A stretch of DNA of 64,000 nt from Ricordea florida (taxonomy: Eukaryota; Cnidaria; Anthozoa; Corallimorpharia; Ricordeidae), in contig OX453272.1 of assembly GCA_949710005.1 (NCBI GenBank), positions 14,079,588 through 14,143,587 of the forward strand, written 5' to 3'. The translations under genes were made by a program, and so were the position numbers. Positions 1-10,345 of this stretch are shown in pieces (position 1 is the first letter of the stretch; each line of letters begins with the position of its first letter). The notes under the pieces were generated by a model. It was given only the letters and a program-made list of their open reading frames with translations. It had not been told where the DNA came from and did no database searches.

Positions 1-1632
1 TATTCATTGACAATTGTGCGATGTTTTGCAGAAATAACTAAATAATATGTTTTGTATTTCATTTTCACAAACCGTGTACAACAAAACACGTGACTTGAAA
101 AATGTGACAGGTAACACAACACCAAAAAACGAGATGAATTGGCTTCTTCGTTTTCTGTGTTTATGGGAGGATTATTAACTCCCTATCTATAGTTCTAGTA
201 AACAAATAAGTTAGTCTTTTTTTATGAAATGTATAAACAAGACGGAGGGTTTTACTCTTCTCCTGTGGAACTTGGAGCATGTAACACGACATAATTAAGA
301 TCAGTAAGTAAATAACATTACTGATATTTACATAACTAAAACTTTGCGATGCGGGAAATCTAATTCTCAAGTTAGCATTATACTTTTTAAAGATTATTTT
401 AATATATGTTTTATTTCGTTGAATCTTGTTTCGGTTTTTTGGACTTAACATTGAGTACGATAGGCAATGGACGGACCATTTAAAATCGAACTGTCGATGG
501 CCGGCGCTCCTCTGTCATTTTATTTAATTGTAAAAATAAACTTACTGAATGGTTCATTTCTATCATACCTCAAAATATCAGTCTATTTTTACTGACATTG
601 TTTGCTTGCTCCATGGTGCATTTTGAAAGCTTCTTTAGAAGCTTTTTTACCTCCGGAACCATACACACGAGTTCTGATGCATCCGAGGCGACTTCATGAC
701 CCTAGCCCTCCAGTCCTTTTTATAGCTTTTTTATTATTATTGGACGGATAATTTCGTTTTATTAGTCTCTCAGATAGAAACACCTGTTAAGGTAACAGAA
801 TTCGATCAATTTTTTGCGCTTTGAGGGGTAAGTCATAACTTCCGTATGATTTTCTCCTCGATTTGTATATGTTTTCCTTTGTTTACATTCCCGTTGTTGT
901 CGCGGACAGGCGACTTGGGGGGGCACAAGTTGAAATTTTATTACTCGCACGTGTTTAAATTCGCAGAGCTAAAACTTCAGGTGTAATTAAAAAAATAACA
1001 GTTCTTTCGTTTGGTATAGTAGTTTTTTCAATTTGTGACATACCAGGATCGACTTTTGACGGTTGAAGTTGGGCGTTATTTTGACTACCAAAACAATACA
1101 ATCGGAGCGCACACAATAAAAGCCAGAAACTACGTTAAAATAGTTATTTTGCAAAACCTTTTTACGGGGTCTTGAAGCTGTGGATGTCTGCTAAATACAT
1201 GAGTAATATCAAGTCAATAGGAGCTTTTGCGCGCTTGTACTGTTTCGTTGAAATATGTTGAAATTTGCACCTGTTTCCCGAATTAAAATATGTATTTTTT
1301 TCGAATTTTGGAACTTTTCTAAAATTCTCAAAATGTAAAGCGCTTGGGGATTTCTTAATATCGTTTCTTGAAATAGTTCGTCCAAAGGGATGTTTGGGTG
1401 GTATCAGCCAAAATTCGAATTTTTGGAACTGATTTGAGATTCTCGATATTTTCCGACAATGGCTCTTAATATGATAAAGCGATATTTTGAAGAACGTATT
1501 ACAAAGAACCAAGGCGATATCTCCGTAGCCAAACGTAAGGATAACTATATGTTCCTTACTGCGGAAAACGTGCAATTTCTCTGATGTTAGAAGTTACTTA
1601 GCTTCAGGCTTATCTCTCGATGCATGTTGTGT
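1..1632. other. No gene recognised
   Basis: AT-rich sequence without a convincing coding region on either strand. The longest open frames here are minus-strand, low in complexity, and show no family resemblance I can name. I see no tRNA, rRNA or clear transposon termini. A short hairpin (GAAGCTTCTTTAGAAGCTTC-like, near 626-646) is the only local structure noted. Confidence 0.5.
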
Positions 1633-1890
1633 AAGTCAATGGGTTGTGCAGTAGAGAAGCTTGTTTTTCCGTACGAATGGTTGGATAAAGTACGAAAAGC
1701 TAAACCACGTAGGCCCTGTCCTATACGGGGCTTTTGACTCATCCCTTAAAGGAGGGATAAGTATAACACGCGAAGAATACGAAAACTTCGTAAGGGAATT
1801 TTATAAGCGTGGCTGTATTACGATGGAAGAGTGGCTTAGAGAGTACAATCTAGTAAACGTCAACCCTTTCTTGGAAGCACTAAAAAACAG
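1633..1890 (+). pseudogene. Polinton-type DNA polymerase B fragment (relic)
   Basis: About 85 codons resemble the segment of protein-primed DNA polymerase B that ends with the third exonuclease motif. The match can be seen inside this window: the Polinton polymerase at 51545-54415 carries FFPYQFLDSYDKL, HIGPVKYEEF, KRGCITLKDWL and EYNQGDVIPFVEA at residues 277-349, and this fragment carries the corresponding FPYEWLD, LNHVGPVLY, KRGCITMEEWL and EYNLVNVNPFLEA. The Asp of the third exonuclease motif is replaced by Asn. One frameshift lies near 1680. The polymerase domain is absent. The frame runs on without a stop into the next feature, so this looks like a captured or rearranged fragment, not a working polymerase. 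Confidence 0.7.
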
Positions 1891-3500
1891 AGAACAGTAT
1901 TCCCAGACTTTAACAGAATTTCTTGTTAGATTAGCAGTCTTCTACCTGAAAACATTGAAAGCTGAAGATATTGATTGGTTTGGGGAACCAAATACTTTTC
2001 AAATAGCCATTGGTGGAGATGGAGCCCCTTTTGGTAAATTTGACCAGTCTTGTGCCTGGCTCATTAGTTTTCTAAATGTGGGTCACACGGTTCTGCGTAA
2101 TGAGGATAACTTTTTGATCTTTGGAAGTAACTGCTCAGAACAAAGTTCTGCAGCTAAAAGGTACATTGCAATGATTGCTAAGGAGATGGAGCAAATTGAG
2201 AAAGGCTCATTTGATGTCAATAATACCATCATTAAATTTAAGTTTTTCAGAATTCCCAAATGACATGAAAATGTTGGCGTTTCTGGCTGGGGAGCTTCCA
2301 AACAGTGCCAAGTATTTTTCAACATTTGCTGACATTTCAACTGATGAACTGCTTGATGTAAACAAATCATTTGGCCCAGAACCCCTTAATGATTTCAGAC
2401 CATGGGAATATCATAAAAGATTATCTGTTGCTAAGAAGGTTGGTGACCTCAAGGATAAATTAAGCAAGACTCAGTTAGCTCCCAACACTAAACGCAGCAA
2501 AATAACAGCATTCATTGCTTCTAGTAAGAGTAGGCAGGAGTTTGAGCCACTCATTGGTAAATTCATTGAGAGAGCACATTTAGATCCGTTGCATCTAAAG
2601 AATAATGCCTGTCAGCATATTCACAAAATAATGTGGCATGAAGCTATCCAAAAGTCTGCCCTTGGAAGTAATGTAACAAATATGAGTGGTGTACCTTGGG
2701 ATTCTCCATTTTCCAAGTTTGTACAGGCAATGAAATCTAAATGCCAGCTATCTCGCTTAGCCAACAAAGTCACAAGGTGGTTCAATGAAACAAAGGCAGA
2801 TGGGAAAGACTTTGAGTATAGATTTACAGGTAGAGATTCCAGGATGTATTTACACAATTTTATGCATCTAGTTGTGTCTTTGGAGTCCCCTGCAGACTCT
2901 GTAAGGCAAACCTTCAGACTGCACACCTTTGCATTTGTGAGCTTGCAACTAAGAAATGTAGTGTCTTTATTCTGCAGAATGACTATCAGTGATGATGAAA
3001 TTAAAGTGCTGTCTTCTTACTGCACCAACTATTTCAGGGCTTACAGCTTCTTTATTGGGATAGTAACACCTACTGTATGGACAATAGGTCACATTGTCCC
3101 TGTGCATACTAAAGATGTTAAGTCCAAGTATGGAAAGGGTCTTTCAATTACCTCAATGGTAGGGAGGGAAGCTAAGCACATTGCTATTTCAAGGTACTCC
3201 CAAAACATCAACTATGGCATGAGATGGCAGCAAATTTTTCGCCACGAATTCCTTTCTTTAATCTGGTTAAGGGAACGGGGATATAACCTTGACAATTACA
3301 TTCCTTCGAAGGACAGGTATGTTCCTAACAGAGTTGCCCTGAACAACTTCTGTTTTTGTGGTTGCCCAAAGCCAGAGGTGTCAGAAAGGTGTGGGTACTG
3401 TTCACATCCACATAGGCAGGCTATTTTGCTGCCTTGTCAATCAGGAAAGCTGATGGTTGATAAGAAGCACTTCACTAAAGCAATTTTTAACTCAAAGTGA
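1891..3500 (+). pseudogene. DDE-transposase-like protein, one frameshift
   Basis: Two frames (to 2263, then from about 2235 to 3500) read as one protein of about 530 residues with a single break near 2235-2245. Visible signals: a GGDGAPFGKFD stretch followed by an FGSNCSEQS motif, then PNDMKMLAFLAGELPNSAKYF, a second conserved Asp block about 90 residues on, then a long helical region, an IFRHEFLSLIWLRERGY motif, and a Cys-rich tail (CFCGCPKPEVSERCGYC). A first Asp in a GDGA context plus a later Asp near a leucine-rich stretch is the layout of Transib/RAG1-like and related DDE transposases, but I cannot confirm the family. The catalytic Glu is not assigned. No terminal repeats were identified. 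It shares a frame with the polymerase fragment upstream, so it may be a fused mobile-element gene. Confidence 0.45.
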
Positions 3501-4319
3501 AATCACTGTCTTTTAAAATGTCTTATTATTACTTGCATAACTTGTATAAATAAGGTATCAAATACCAGTTTCTAAATTTCGATGCCAGTATTTATATTTG
3601 TGTATGTTACTGCCTGTATTTGTATTCATTGACCATACATTCAGTACTATTAATGTATATGAATAATTTATTTTAATTCAGTTGAGTAACATGTATTTAC
3701 AACAAGCTTTTAATACATAGATCAGAAGTATTTATGCATACCCTACATGCATTGTAGTAAAGTATTAAAATTTTCAATTTTCATTTATCAAGAAAAAATG
3801 TTCAGAGGTTTTAAAAACCTATATTTATTTTCAATCTTGTAAACATTCAACAATACAAGAATCTTATTAAAAGCATTTTAACAGACTCCAATTATACATA
3901 ACAAACTTAGTCATGTAAAGGAACCCATGTATGTTCCAGAAACCATAATGACACGAAACAGTCATTTGACGCTTTGAATACTTGTAGCAAAGTTTGAATT
4001 CCTTAAAGCTCGAAATAAGGACTTTTGCTTTTCCCTTCCCGGGTGTCTTCCTTCTCAAATAACTTTTCAACTGTACTATTGTTTTTCCTGTCAAAATTCG
4101 AAACATGTAAAAAACAGAAGGCAAATATGCAATTCTGATTGAGAGGCCCTTACGATTTCCTTCCATGTATACATTGCTCCTTAGCTCATGATTTGTTGTG
4201 GTTGAAAAGGCCCTTTAAAGAGCTAAAAAAATTTCCTTTGGAATGTCACGGGTGAACTCCAAATACCACGGTCTCCTAATTCGCTGACGAGCTGACAGCC
4301 TCCTGTAGATTAAATTTAA
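3501..4319. other. AT-rich spacer, no gene supported
   Basis: No recognisable gene. A 99-codon minus-strand frame at 3867-4166 is basic and rich in aromatic residues, shows no family resemblance, and lies downstream of the minus-strand ORF at 4320-4619. It could be part of a 3' untranslated region or a downstream exon, but I cannot support either. Confidence 0.4.
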
Positions 4320-4619
4320 CTACGTACAGGCTTCGTCCTTTAACACTGCTCCTGTATTGAGTGATGATTCACACAAAATGGCGAATGAATCGTTCCCTCG
4401 AGCATGTTGTTCGTAAAGCCCTTTTAGATACCTTTTTGCCTCTTGTTTAAAAAATGCGATATTTTCCCCCAGGTCACTGCATTCTGTAAAACAATTAACA
4501 GCCGACTCTATAGCTTCAGATTTTTGGTCGCTTTCCTCATCACTGGAGTCCTGTAGCTCTTCAGTGTCACTACGAGTGACTTCTTCAAGAACATCCTGAA
4601 ATGCTAAAGAAGCCGCCAT
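4320..4619 (-). CDS. Hypothetical small acidic protein (99 aa)
   Basis: Open frame that begins MAASLAFQDVLEEV with an ATGGCGGC start in a good animal initiation context (A at -3, G at +4) and ends at its own TAG. Residues 11-45 are strongly acidic and Ser-rich (SDTEELQDSSDEESDQKSE), followed by a probable helix. No membrane segment or catalytic motif is visible. The start faces the array-side ORFs on the plus strand, so 4600-4700 could be a divergent promoter. I do not recognise the family. It may be a first exon, since the stop is followed by unassigned sequence. Confidence 0.4.
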   Translation of the reverse strand: MAASLAFQDVLEEVTRSDTEELQDSSDEESDQKSEAIESAVNCFTECSDLGENIAFFKQEAKRYLKGLYEQHARGNDSFAILCESSLNTGAVLKDEACT

Positions 4620-4989
4620 TTTATAATTTGTTTTGCATTTTGAAGCGTGCGTCCGCTGTCCCGAGATGCGATCACTCCGGCTTTTTTGATGGCGCGTGTG
4701 CCCAGCGTGTTGTGAATGGTAAACAGCATCTGTCAGACTATTTCAAGTACACCGAAAAGGAGAATATTCTGGACGAAATCAAAGTTAAGACTCTTGGCAC
4801 GCGCATGATTGAGGGATTCTATGGCCATGTCACTGAGAAAAAACCAGGGAAATAACCAAGCAGTTCTGCAGTTTTCCAAACGTGTCGCCACTGAGGCTTT
4901 CCACTTCGACAACCCTGCTGTTACTTCAGATAACACCAAGTCTCAAAACGTCAGTGTCAGGGGAAGAAGAGAGGAGGTGTCCTCCACTT
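4601..4989 (+). other. Unique 5' flank of the array protein (open frames, unresolved)
   Basis: Two overlapping plus-strand frames (4601-4855 and 4809-5045) lead into the first array unit. The second reads without a stop across the array boundary at 4990 into the unit's protein (FSKRVATEAFHFDNP, then TYAAVRSDDNETSSEAM) and stops at a TAG at 5043 where the other units have TGG. This suggests the array protein once had an upstream coding part that was not duplicated with the unit. No family is recognised for either frame. Confidence 0.35.
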
Positions 4990-6013
4990 ACACGTATGCT
5001 GCTGTACGCTCTGACGACAACGAGACCTCTTCGGAAGCAATGTAGGCGATGTTCCAACAGAGACATGAACATTGCTTTTCTTCTGAAGTCTTAAGGAAAG
5101 TAAACACCAACTTGGAAAATGGTAAGGACATTGACCCAGCTTTGTTAAGAAAGCAGTTGTACAGTGGGAGGATAGCGTTTTGTCCGGAATATGTGAGCAT
5201 GCTTGGATGTAAAGGAAACTTGACTAACGACAAAAAGCCGCAGCTTACGGGTATTCACATGGCTACCAAGTCCAGACTCATGACAACTTTAAGAGATTTC
5301 CAGAAGAGGAAGTATGGAACACCACCGACCATTATTGGCCAGCATGCAACCAGGCGCCCCTACATACGACACCCATACAGGATTCCATATTCACACCCTT
5401 AACGACTCCACAAGAAGACGTTGTCGCTGTAGCCGCCATGCACGATCAGGATGACGTCTCTAGTTATGTCAACAGGAACGCTTTCGAAGTGGGAGAGGTA
5501 GTGGCCTTTCGTGGAACTGATGGGTTGCCTTTCAATCTGTTGAGAGTCACCCATAACGTATCTCTGCGAAGTCTTGGCCTCCGATCCAGAGTCCGAGGGG
5601 ACTTTCTTGTTGAAACTGCACGAGATGATGACAACATTTGTTATTCCCTAGATCCCAACTGGAAGAATGCTTCCACGGTATATGCGCATGTGTTGCGGGA
5701 TGGAAACGACGGGGTAGTGACCTTGTTCTTGGAGGAGGCTGTCACAGTGACGGAAACTAAATTCTTGATGTCAACAGAAACATACGGCGAAATTCTGGAG
5801 ACAGCAGAGCAATTTGAAGATTCCATCAAGCGAGCATTGCAATCAGATGAATCAAATGAAGACATGTACGAGGAAAGATCCACGGCGGGCACAGAACATG
5901 CTGAACCTTCAGAAAGTGATCATGAGGCACAAGAGACTGTGGTATATCAAGATCGTAGGCAAAGAAGAGGCAGAGGGAACAGATATCAAGACATCCGTGC
6001 TTGTTTACAATGA
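4990..6013 (+). pseudogene. Array protein, unit 1 (degenerate copy)
   Basis: Unit 1 version of the unrecognised array protein. It has a TAG at 5043 where other copies have Trp, loses frame near 5400, and resumes at 5438 to end at 6013. It lacks the 27-bp internal repeat seen in other units (the IIGHQATIIGQ peptide) and lacks the 4-bp insertion of the S units, so its C-terminal tail (to RACLQ) resembles that of the L units. From about 5530 onward it is essentially identical to unit 2, so only its outer part has decayed. Confidence 0.6.
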
Positions 6014-6337
6014 GTTTGATGGCCGTTTTCTGACCTTGGTAAGTCTCAAAATGTTAGTGATCCCACATTGATTCTCGCAGTAACTTTGTTAACTTAATTT
6101 ACTCTATGCGTGCGATAATCCTCTTTCCTCCCTGGACTAAGGCAGTTCCTTTAGTTTAGCCACTATAAAGCAGCCACTTGTGGGTAAGGGGATAATGGAA
6201 AAACAATAGAAAAACCCTCATTTTGGACAACTGGCCATTTTTGTATCGAATAAACGTATGAAAAAAAAAACCAACCCGAAAATAAGCCGACCCAGTGGGA
6301 AATTGGCCAACCCAGTGACGTTTTTTCCGAAAACCCG

Positions 6338-7000
6338 GTGAAGATAAAGATTCCACTGGGTCTGTTACAGAGGGGTGTAACAACGGACCTAAATTATAAT
6401 GAAAAGCTAACTATAGTTAATAATTCTTTAACGACCGTGAAGGTATTATTGCGGAGAGTACCCAATGTTGACATAAGACAACTCTGGTACGCATGCGCCT
6501 CGCCTAACAATGATTATAAAATAATTCATATAGTGCGGGACCTCAGAGCTGTCATGCCATCATGGAAAAAAAACGGCTCTTACAAAGAAGTGGATCGAAA
6601 CGAAAGATCCTCACTAAAGAACCACCCTAAAGAAGTCTGCAACCAAACTATGAAGAGTTTGAACTTACTGAAATCGTTTCCTTCTCGGCAAAAAAAGGAT
6701 TACAAACTGGTTCGTTACGAGGATATGGCCGTCAATCCGCTCAAAGTCCTAAGCAGGGTTTACGAATTCGCGGGCATTCCAGTTGGCGACAGTGTGAAGG
6801 AATGGCTGCGTAACGCTACACACCCCAGCGTTCAAAAAATGAGACAGGGAATGAAACAGTTTTAGGGTTATACACACCGTCAAAGATTCTATGGCTGTGC
6901 TGAACAACTGGCGTAAAAGTGCTGATCCTTTAGAAGTGAAAATTGTTGAAGAAAACTGTGATGGACCTTATGGGTTACACGCCATCAAACGGCTCCATAC
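6338..7000 (+). pseudogene. Carbohydrate sulfotransferase-like fragment, unit 1
   Basis: Resembles the C-terminal two thirds of Golgi carbohydrate sulfotransferases (Sulfotransfer_1, CHST type), which move sulfate from PAPS to glycans. Visible: the 3'-phosphate-binding-like stretch IIHIVRDLRAVMPSW, CNQTMKSLNL, then YKLVRYEDMAVNPLKVLSRVYEFAGIP and VKEWLRNATH, all typical of the family in this order. The N-terminal membrane anchor and 5'-phosphosulfate loop are missing and there is no ATG start (the frame opens at a GTG). A 2-bp loss near 6851 shifts the frame; the frame from 6891 (MAVLNNWRKSADP, EVKIVEENCDGPYG) resembles the family C-terminus. It is a pseudogene fragment or isolated exon, not a functional enzyme. 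Confidence 0.75.
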
Positions 7001-7018
7001 GCTCGTTGTCGATAAAGG

Positions 7019-7650
7019 ATGTACCTTATTTATTTACAGAACAGTACGAGGTACAAAACTGGTTGTGATCGTTACTTTCTCACCCGCTTCAAAGACACAG
7101 TCACACTCCCGTTAAGCTCTTGGGAATACCGAAGACTAAGTCTCCTTGGAAAAATCACACTGTTACAAAGCTTAATTGCCTCCCAGCTTGAATATCTTCT
7201 GTTGTCCTTGCCAACAAACCATCGTGCCCTTGAACAAATCAATAATTTGTTTATGATGATATGATGATATGATTAGTGATTACTCAAAAAGCGGATTAAG
7301 GATGATTAATATAAAATCCTTCAATATGGCTCTTAAATCTGCTGGGGTAAAAAATACCTTGACCCGACAAACTAAGGAAAATGGAAATCAGTTTTTAACT
7401 CTAACCTATAATATTTTGGTGTACCCGCTATTTTTAAAGGCAATCTCAACAAAGATGACTTGAATTATATCCTAACGTATCGGACCTTTTCACAAAGGAA
7501 ATCGTGAAGATTTGGTCAGAAATAAATTATGAAGCAAATATTCAATCCGACGACTGCTACTTCTCCATGAGCTTGTGGCATAACCTTTTAGTTAGAATTG
7601 ATAAAAAAACCAATATATTACCAGCAATGGTGCACAAGAGACATCCAAAC
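7019..7650 (+). pseudogene. Tx1-like LINE reverse transcriptase tail, unit 1
   Basis: Remnant of the C-terminal end of a non-LTR retrotransposon ORF2. Fragments in two frames read YFLTRFKDTVTLPLSSWEYR, RRLSLLGKITLLQSLIASQLEYLL, LPTNHRALEQINNLF, then DYSKSGLRMINIKSFNMALKS, matching the order of blocks after the reverse transcriptase core in Tx1/L1-like LINEs. It is broken by stops and frameshifts and lacks the catalytic YADD region. It directly follows the sulfotransferase fragment, so the unit is a composite of two pseudogene pieces. Confidence 0.65.
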
Positions 7651-7652
7651 AG

Positions 7653-8612
7653 TTGCACACGTATGCTGCTGTAGCCTCTGACGACAACGAGACCTCTTCG
7701 GAAGCAATGTGGGCGATGTTCCAACAGAGACATGAACATTGCTTTACTACTGAAGTCTTAAGGAAAGTAAAGACCAACTTGGAAAATGGTAAGGATATTG
7801 ACCCAGCTTTGTTAAGAAGGCAGTTGTACATTGGGAGGATGGCGTTTTTTCCGGAATATGTGAGCATGCTTGGATGTAAAAAAACCTTGACTAATGACAA
7901 AAAGGCGAAGCTTACGGGTATTCACATGGCTACCAAGTCCAGAGCCATGACGACTTTAAGAGATTTCCAGAAGAGGAAGTATGGAACACCACCGACCATT
8001 ATTGGCCACCAGGCAACCATTATTGGCCAGCATGCAACCAGGGGCCTCTTACATGCGACACCCCTACAGGATTCCATATTCACACCCTTAACGACTTCAC
8101 AAGAACACGTTGTCGCTGTAGCCGCCATGCACGATCAGAATGATGTTTCTAGTTATGTCAACAGGAACGCTTTCGATGTGGGAGAGGTAGTGGCCTTTCG
8201 TGAAACTGACGGGTTGCCTTTCAATCTGTTGAGAGTCACCCATAACGTATCTCTGCGAAGTCTTGGCCTCCGATCCAGAGTCCGAGGGGACTTTCTTGTT
8301 GAAACTGCACGAGATGATGACAACATTTGTTATTCCCTAGATCCCAACTGGAAGAATGCTTCCACGGTATATGCGCATGTGTTGCGGGATGGAAACGACG
8401 GGGTAGTGACCTTGTTCTTGGAGGAGGCTGTCACAGTGACGGAAACTAAATTCTTGATGTCAACAGAAACATACGGCGAAATTCTGGAGACAGCAGAGCA
8501 ATTTGAAGATTCCATCAAGCGAGCATTGCAATCAGATGAATCAAATGAAGACATGTACGAGGAAAGATCCACGGCGGGCACAGAACATGCTGAACCTTCA
8601 GAACTGAAGTGA
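7653..8612 (+). CDS. Array protein, unit 2 (unrecognised, 319 codons)
   Basis: Longest conserved frame of the array unit. The first ATG is at 7707 (MWAMFQQRHEH); the frame is open slightly further upstream, across the unit junction, but only with a non-ATG start. The protein is soluble-looking and charged, with no membrane segment. Notable parts: an ENGKDIDPALLRRQLY helix, a short duplicated peptide (IIGHQATIIGQHAT), a probable beta-rich region (FDVGEVVAFR to VTVTETKF) and an acidic tail (QSDESNEDMYEERS). A 4-bp insertion near 8602 gives an early stop (EPSELK) relative to L units. A GTAAGT donor-like site follows about 120 bp downstream. I do not recognise the family; it could be a host gene fragment or a transposon-borne protein. 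Confidence 0.45.
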   Translation: MHTYAAVASDDNETSSEAMWAMFQQRHEHCFTTEVLRKVKTNLENGKDIDPALLRRQLYIGRMAFFPEYVSMLGCKKTLTNDKKAKLTGIHMATKSRAMTTLRDFQKRKYGTPPTIIGHQATIIGQHATRGLLHATPLQDSIFTPLTTSQEHVVAVAAMHDQNDVSSYVNRNAFDVGEVVAFRETDGLPFNLLRVTHNVSLRSLGLRSRVRGDFLVETARDDDNICYSLDPNWKNASTVYAHVLRDGNDGVVTLFLEEAVTVTETKFLMSTETYGEILETAEQFEDSIKRALQSDESNEDMYEERSTAGTEHAEPSELK

Positions 8613-9030
8613 TCATGAGGCACAAGAGACTGTGGTATATCAAGATCGTAGGCAAAGAAGAGGCAGAGGGAACAGATATCAAGACATCCGTGCTTGTTTA
8701 CAATGAGTTTGATGGCCGTTTTCTGACCTTGGTAAGTCTCAAAATGTTAGTGATCCCACATTGATTCTCGCAGTAACTTTGTTAACTTAATTTACTCTAT
8801 GCGTGCGATAATCCTCTTTCCTCCCTGGACTAAGGCAGTTCCTTTAGTTTAGCCACTATAAAGCAGCCACTTGTGGGTAAGGGGATAATGGAAAAACAAT
8901 AGAAAAACCCTCATTTTGGACAACTGGCCATTTTTGTATCGAATAAACGTATGAAAAAAAAAACCAACCCGAAAATAAGCCGACCCAGTGGGAAATTGGC
9001 CAACCCAGTGACGTTTTTTCCGAAAACCCG

Positions 9031-9693
9031 GTGAAGATAAAGATTCCACTGGGTCTGTTACAGAGGGGTGTAACAACGGACCTAAATTATAATGAAAAGC
9101 TAACTATAGTTAATAATTCTTTAACGACCGTGAAGGTATTATTGCGGAGAGTACCCAATGTTGACATAAGACAACTCTGGTACGCATGCGCCTCGCCTAA
9201 CAATGATTATAAAATAATTCATATAGTGCGGGACCTCAGAGCTGTCATGCCATCATGGAAAAAAAACGGCTCTTACAAAGAAGTGGATCGAAACGAAAGA
9301 TCCTCACTAAAGAACCACCCTAAAGAAGTCTGCAACCAAACTATGAAGAGTTTGAACTTACTGAAATCGTTTCCTTCTCGGCAAAAAAAGGATTACAAAC
9401 TGGTTCGTTACGAGGATATGGCCGTCAATCCGCTCAAAGTCCTAAGCAGGGTTTACGAATTCGCGGGCATTCCAGTTGGCGACAGTGTGAAGGAATGGCT
9501 GCGTAACGCTACACACCCCAGCGTTCAAAAAATGAGACAGGGAATGAAACAGTTTTAGGGTTATACACACCGTCAAAGATTCTATGGCTGTGCTGAACAA
9601 CTGGCGTAAAAGTGCTGATCCTTTAGAAGTGAAAATTGTTGAAGAAAACTGTGATGGACCTTATGGGTTACACGCCATCAAACGGCTCCATAC
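9031..9693 (+). pseudogene. Sulfotransferase-like fragment, unit 2
   Basis: Identical in reading to the unit 1 fragment, including the 2-bp loss that shifts frame near 9544. Confidence 0.75.
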
Positions 9694-9711
9694 GCTCGTT
9701 GTCGATAAAGG

Positions 9712-10343
9712 ATGTACCTTATTTATTTACAGAACAGTACGAGGTACAAAACTGGTTGTGATCGTTACTTTCTCACCCGCTTCAAAGACACAGTCACACT
9801 CCCGTTAAGCTCTTGGGAATACCGAAGACTAAGTCTCCTTGGAAAAATCACACTGTTACAAAGCTTAATTGCCTCCCAGCTTGAATATCTTCTGTTGTCC
9901 TTGCCAACAAACCATCGTGCCCTTGAACAAATCAATAATTTGTTTATGATGATATGATGATATGATTAGTGATTACTCAAAAAGCGGATTAAGGATGATT
10001 AATATAAAATCCTTCAATATGGCTCTTAAATCTGCTGGGGTAAAAAATACCTTGACCCGACAAACTAAGGAAAATGGAAATCAGTTTTTAACTCTAACCT
10101 ATAATATTTTGGTGTACCCGCTATTTTTAAAGGCAATCTCAACAAAGATGACTTGAATTATATCCTAACGTATCGGACCTTTTCACAAAGGAAATCGTGA
10201 AGATTTGGTCAGAAATAAATTATGAAGCAAATATTCAATCCGACGACTGCTACTTCTCCATGAGCTTGTGGCATAACCTTTTAGTTAGAATTGATAAAAA
10301 AACCAATATATTACCAGCAATGGTGCACAAGAGACATCCAAAC
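9712..10343 (+). pseudogene. LINE tail, unit 2
   Basis: Copy of the unit 1 LINE tail without noticed changes. Confidence 0.65.
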
Positions 10344-10345
10344 AG

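Noticed and set aside
1-1632. Possible gene on the minus strand at 1162-1575
   Set aside because: 137 codons with no recognisable motif in AT-rich DNA and no supporting splice or promoter signals.
7605-7660. LINE tail and array ORF read as one chimeric gene across unit junctions
   Set aside because: The open frame crosses the junction only by about 5 codons and needs a non-ATG start; the first ATG lies inside the unit.
7557-7900. Minus-strand frames of 60 and 102 codons repeated in each unit
   Set aside because: Complement of the plus-strand array protein, which has the better amino-acid composition and an ATG in frame.
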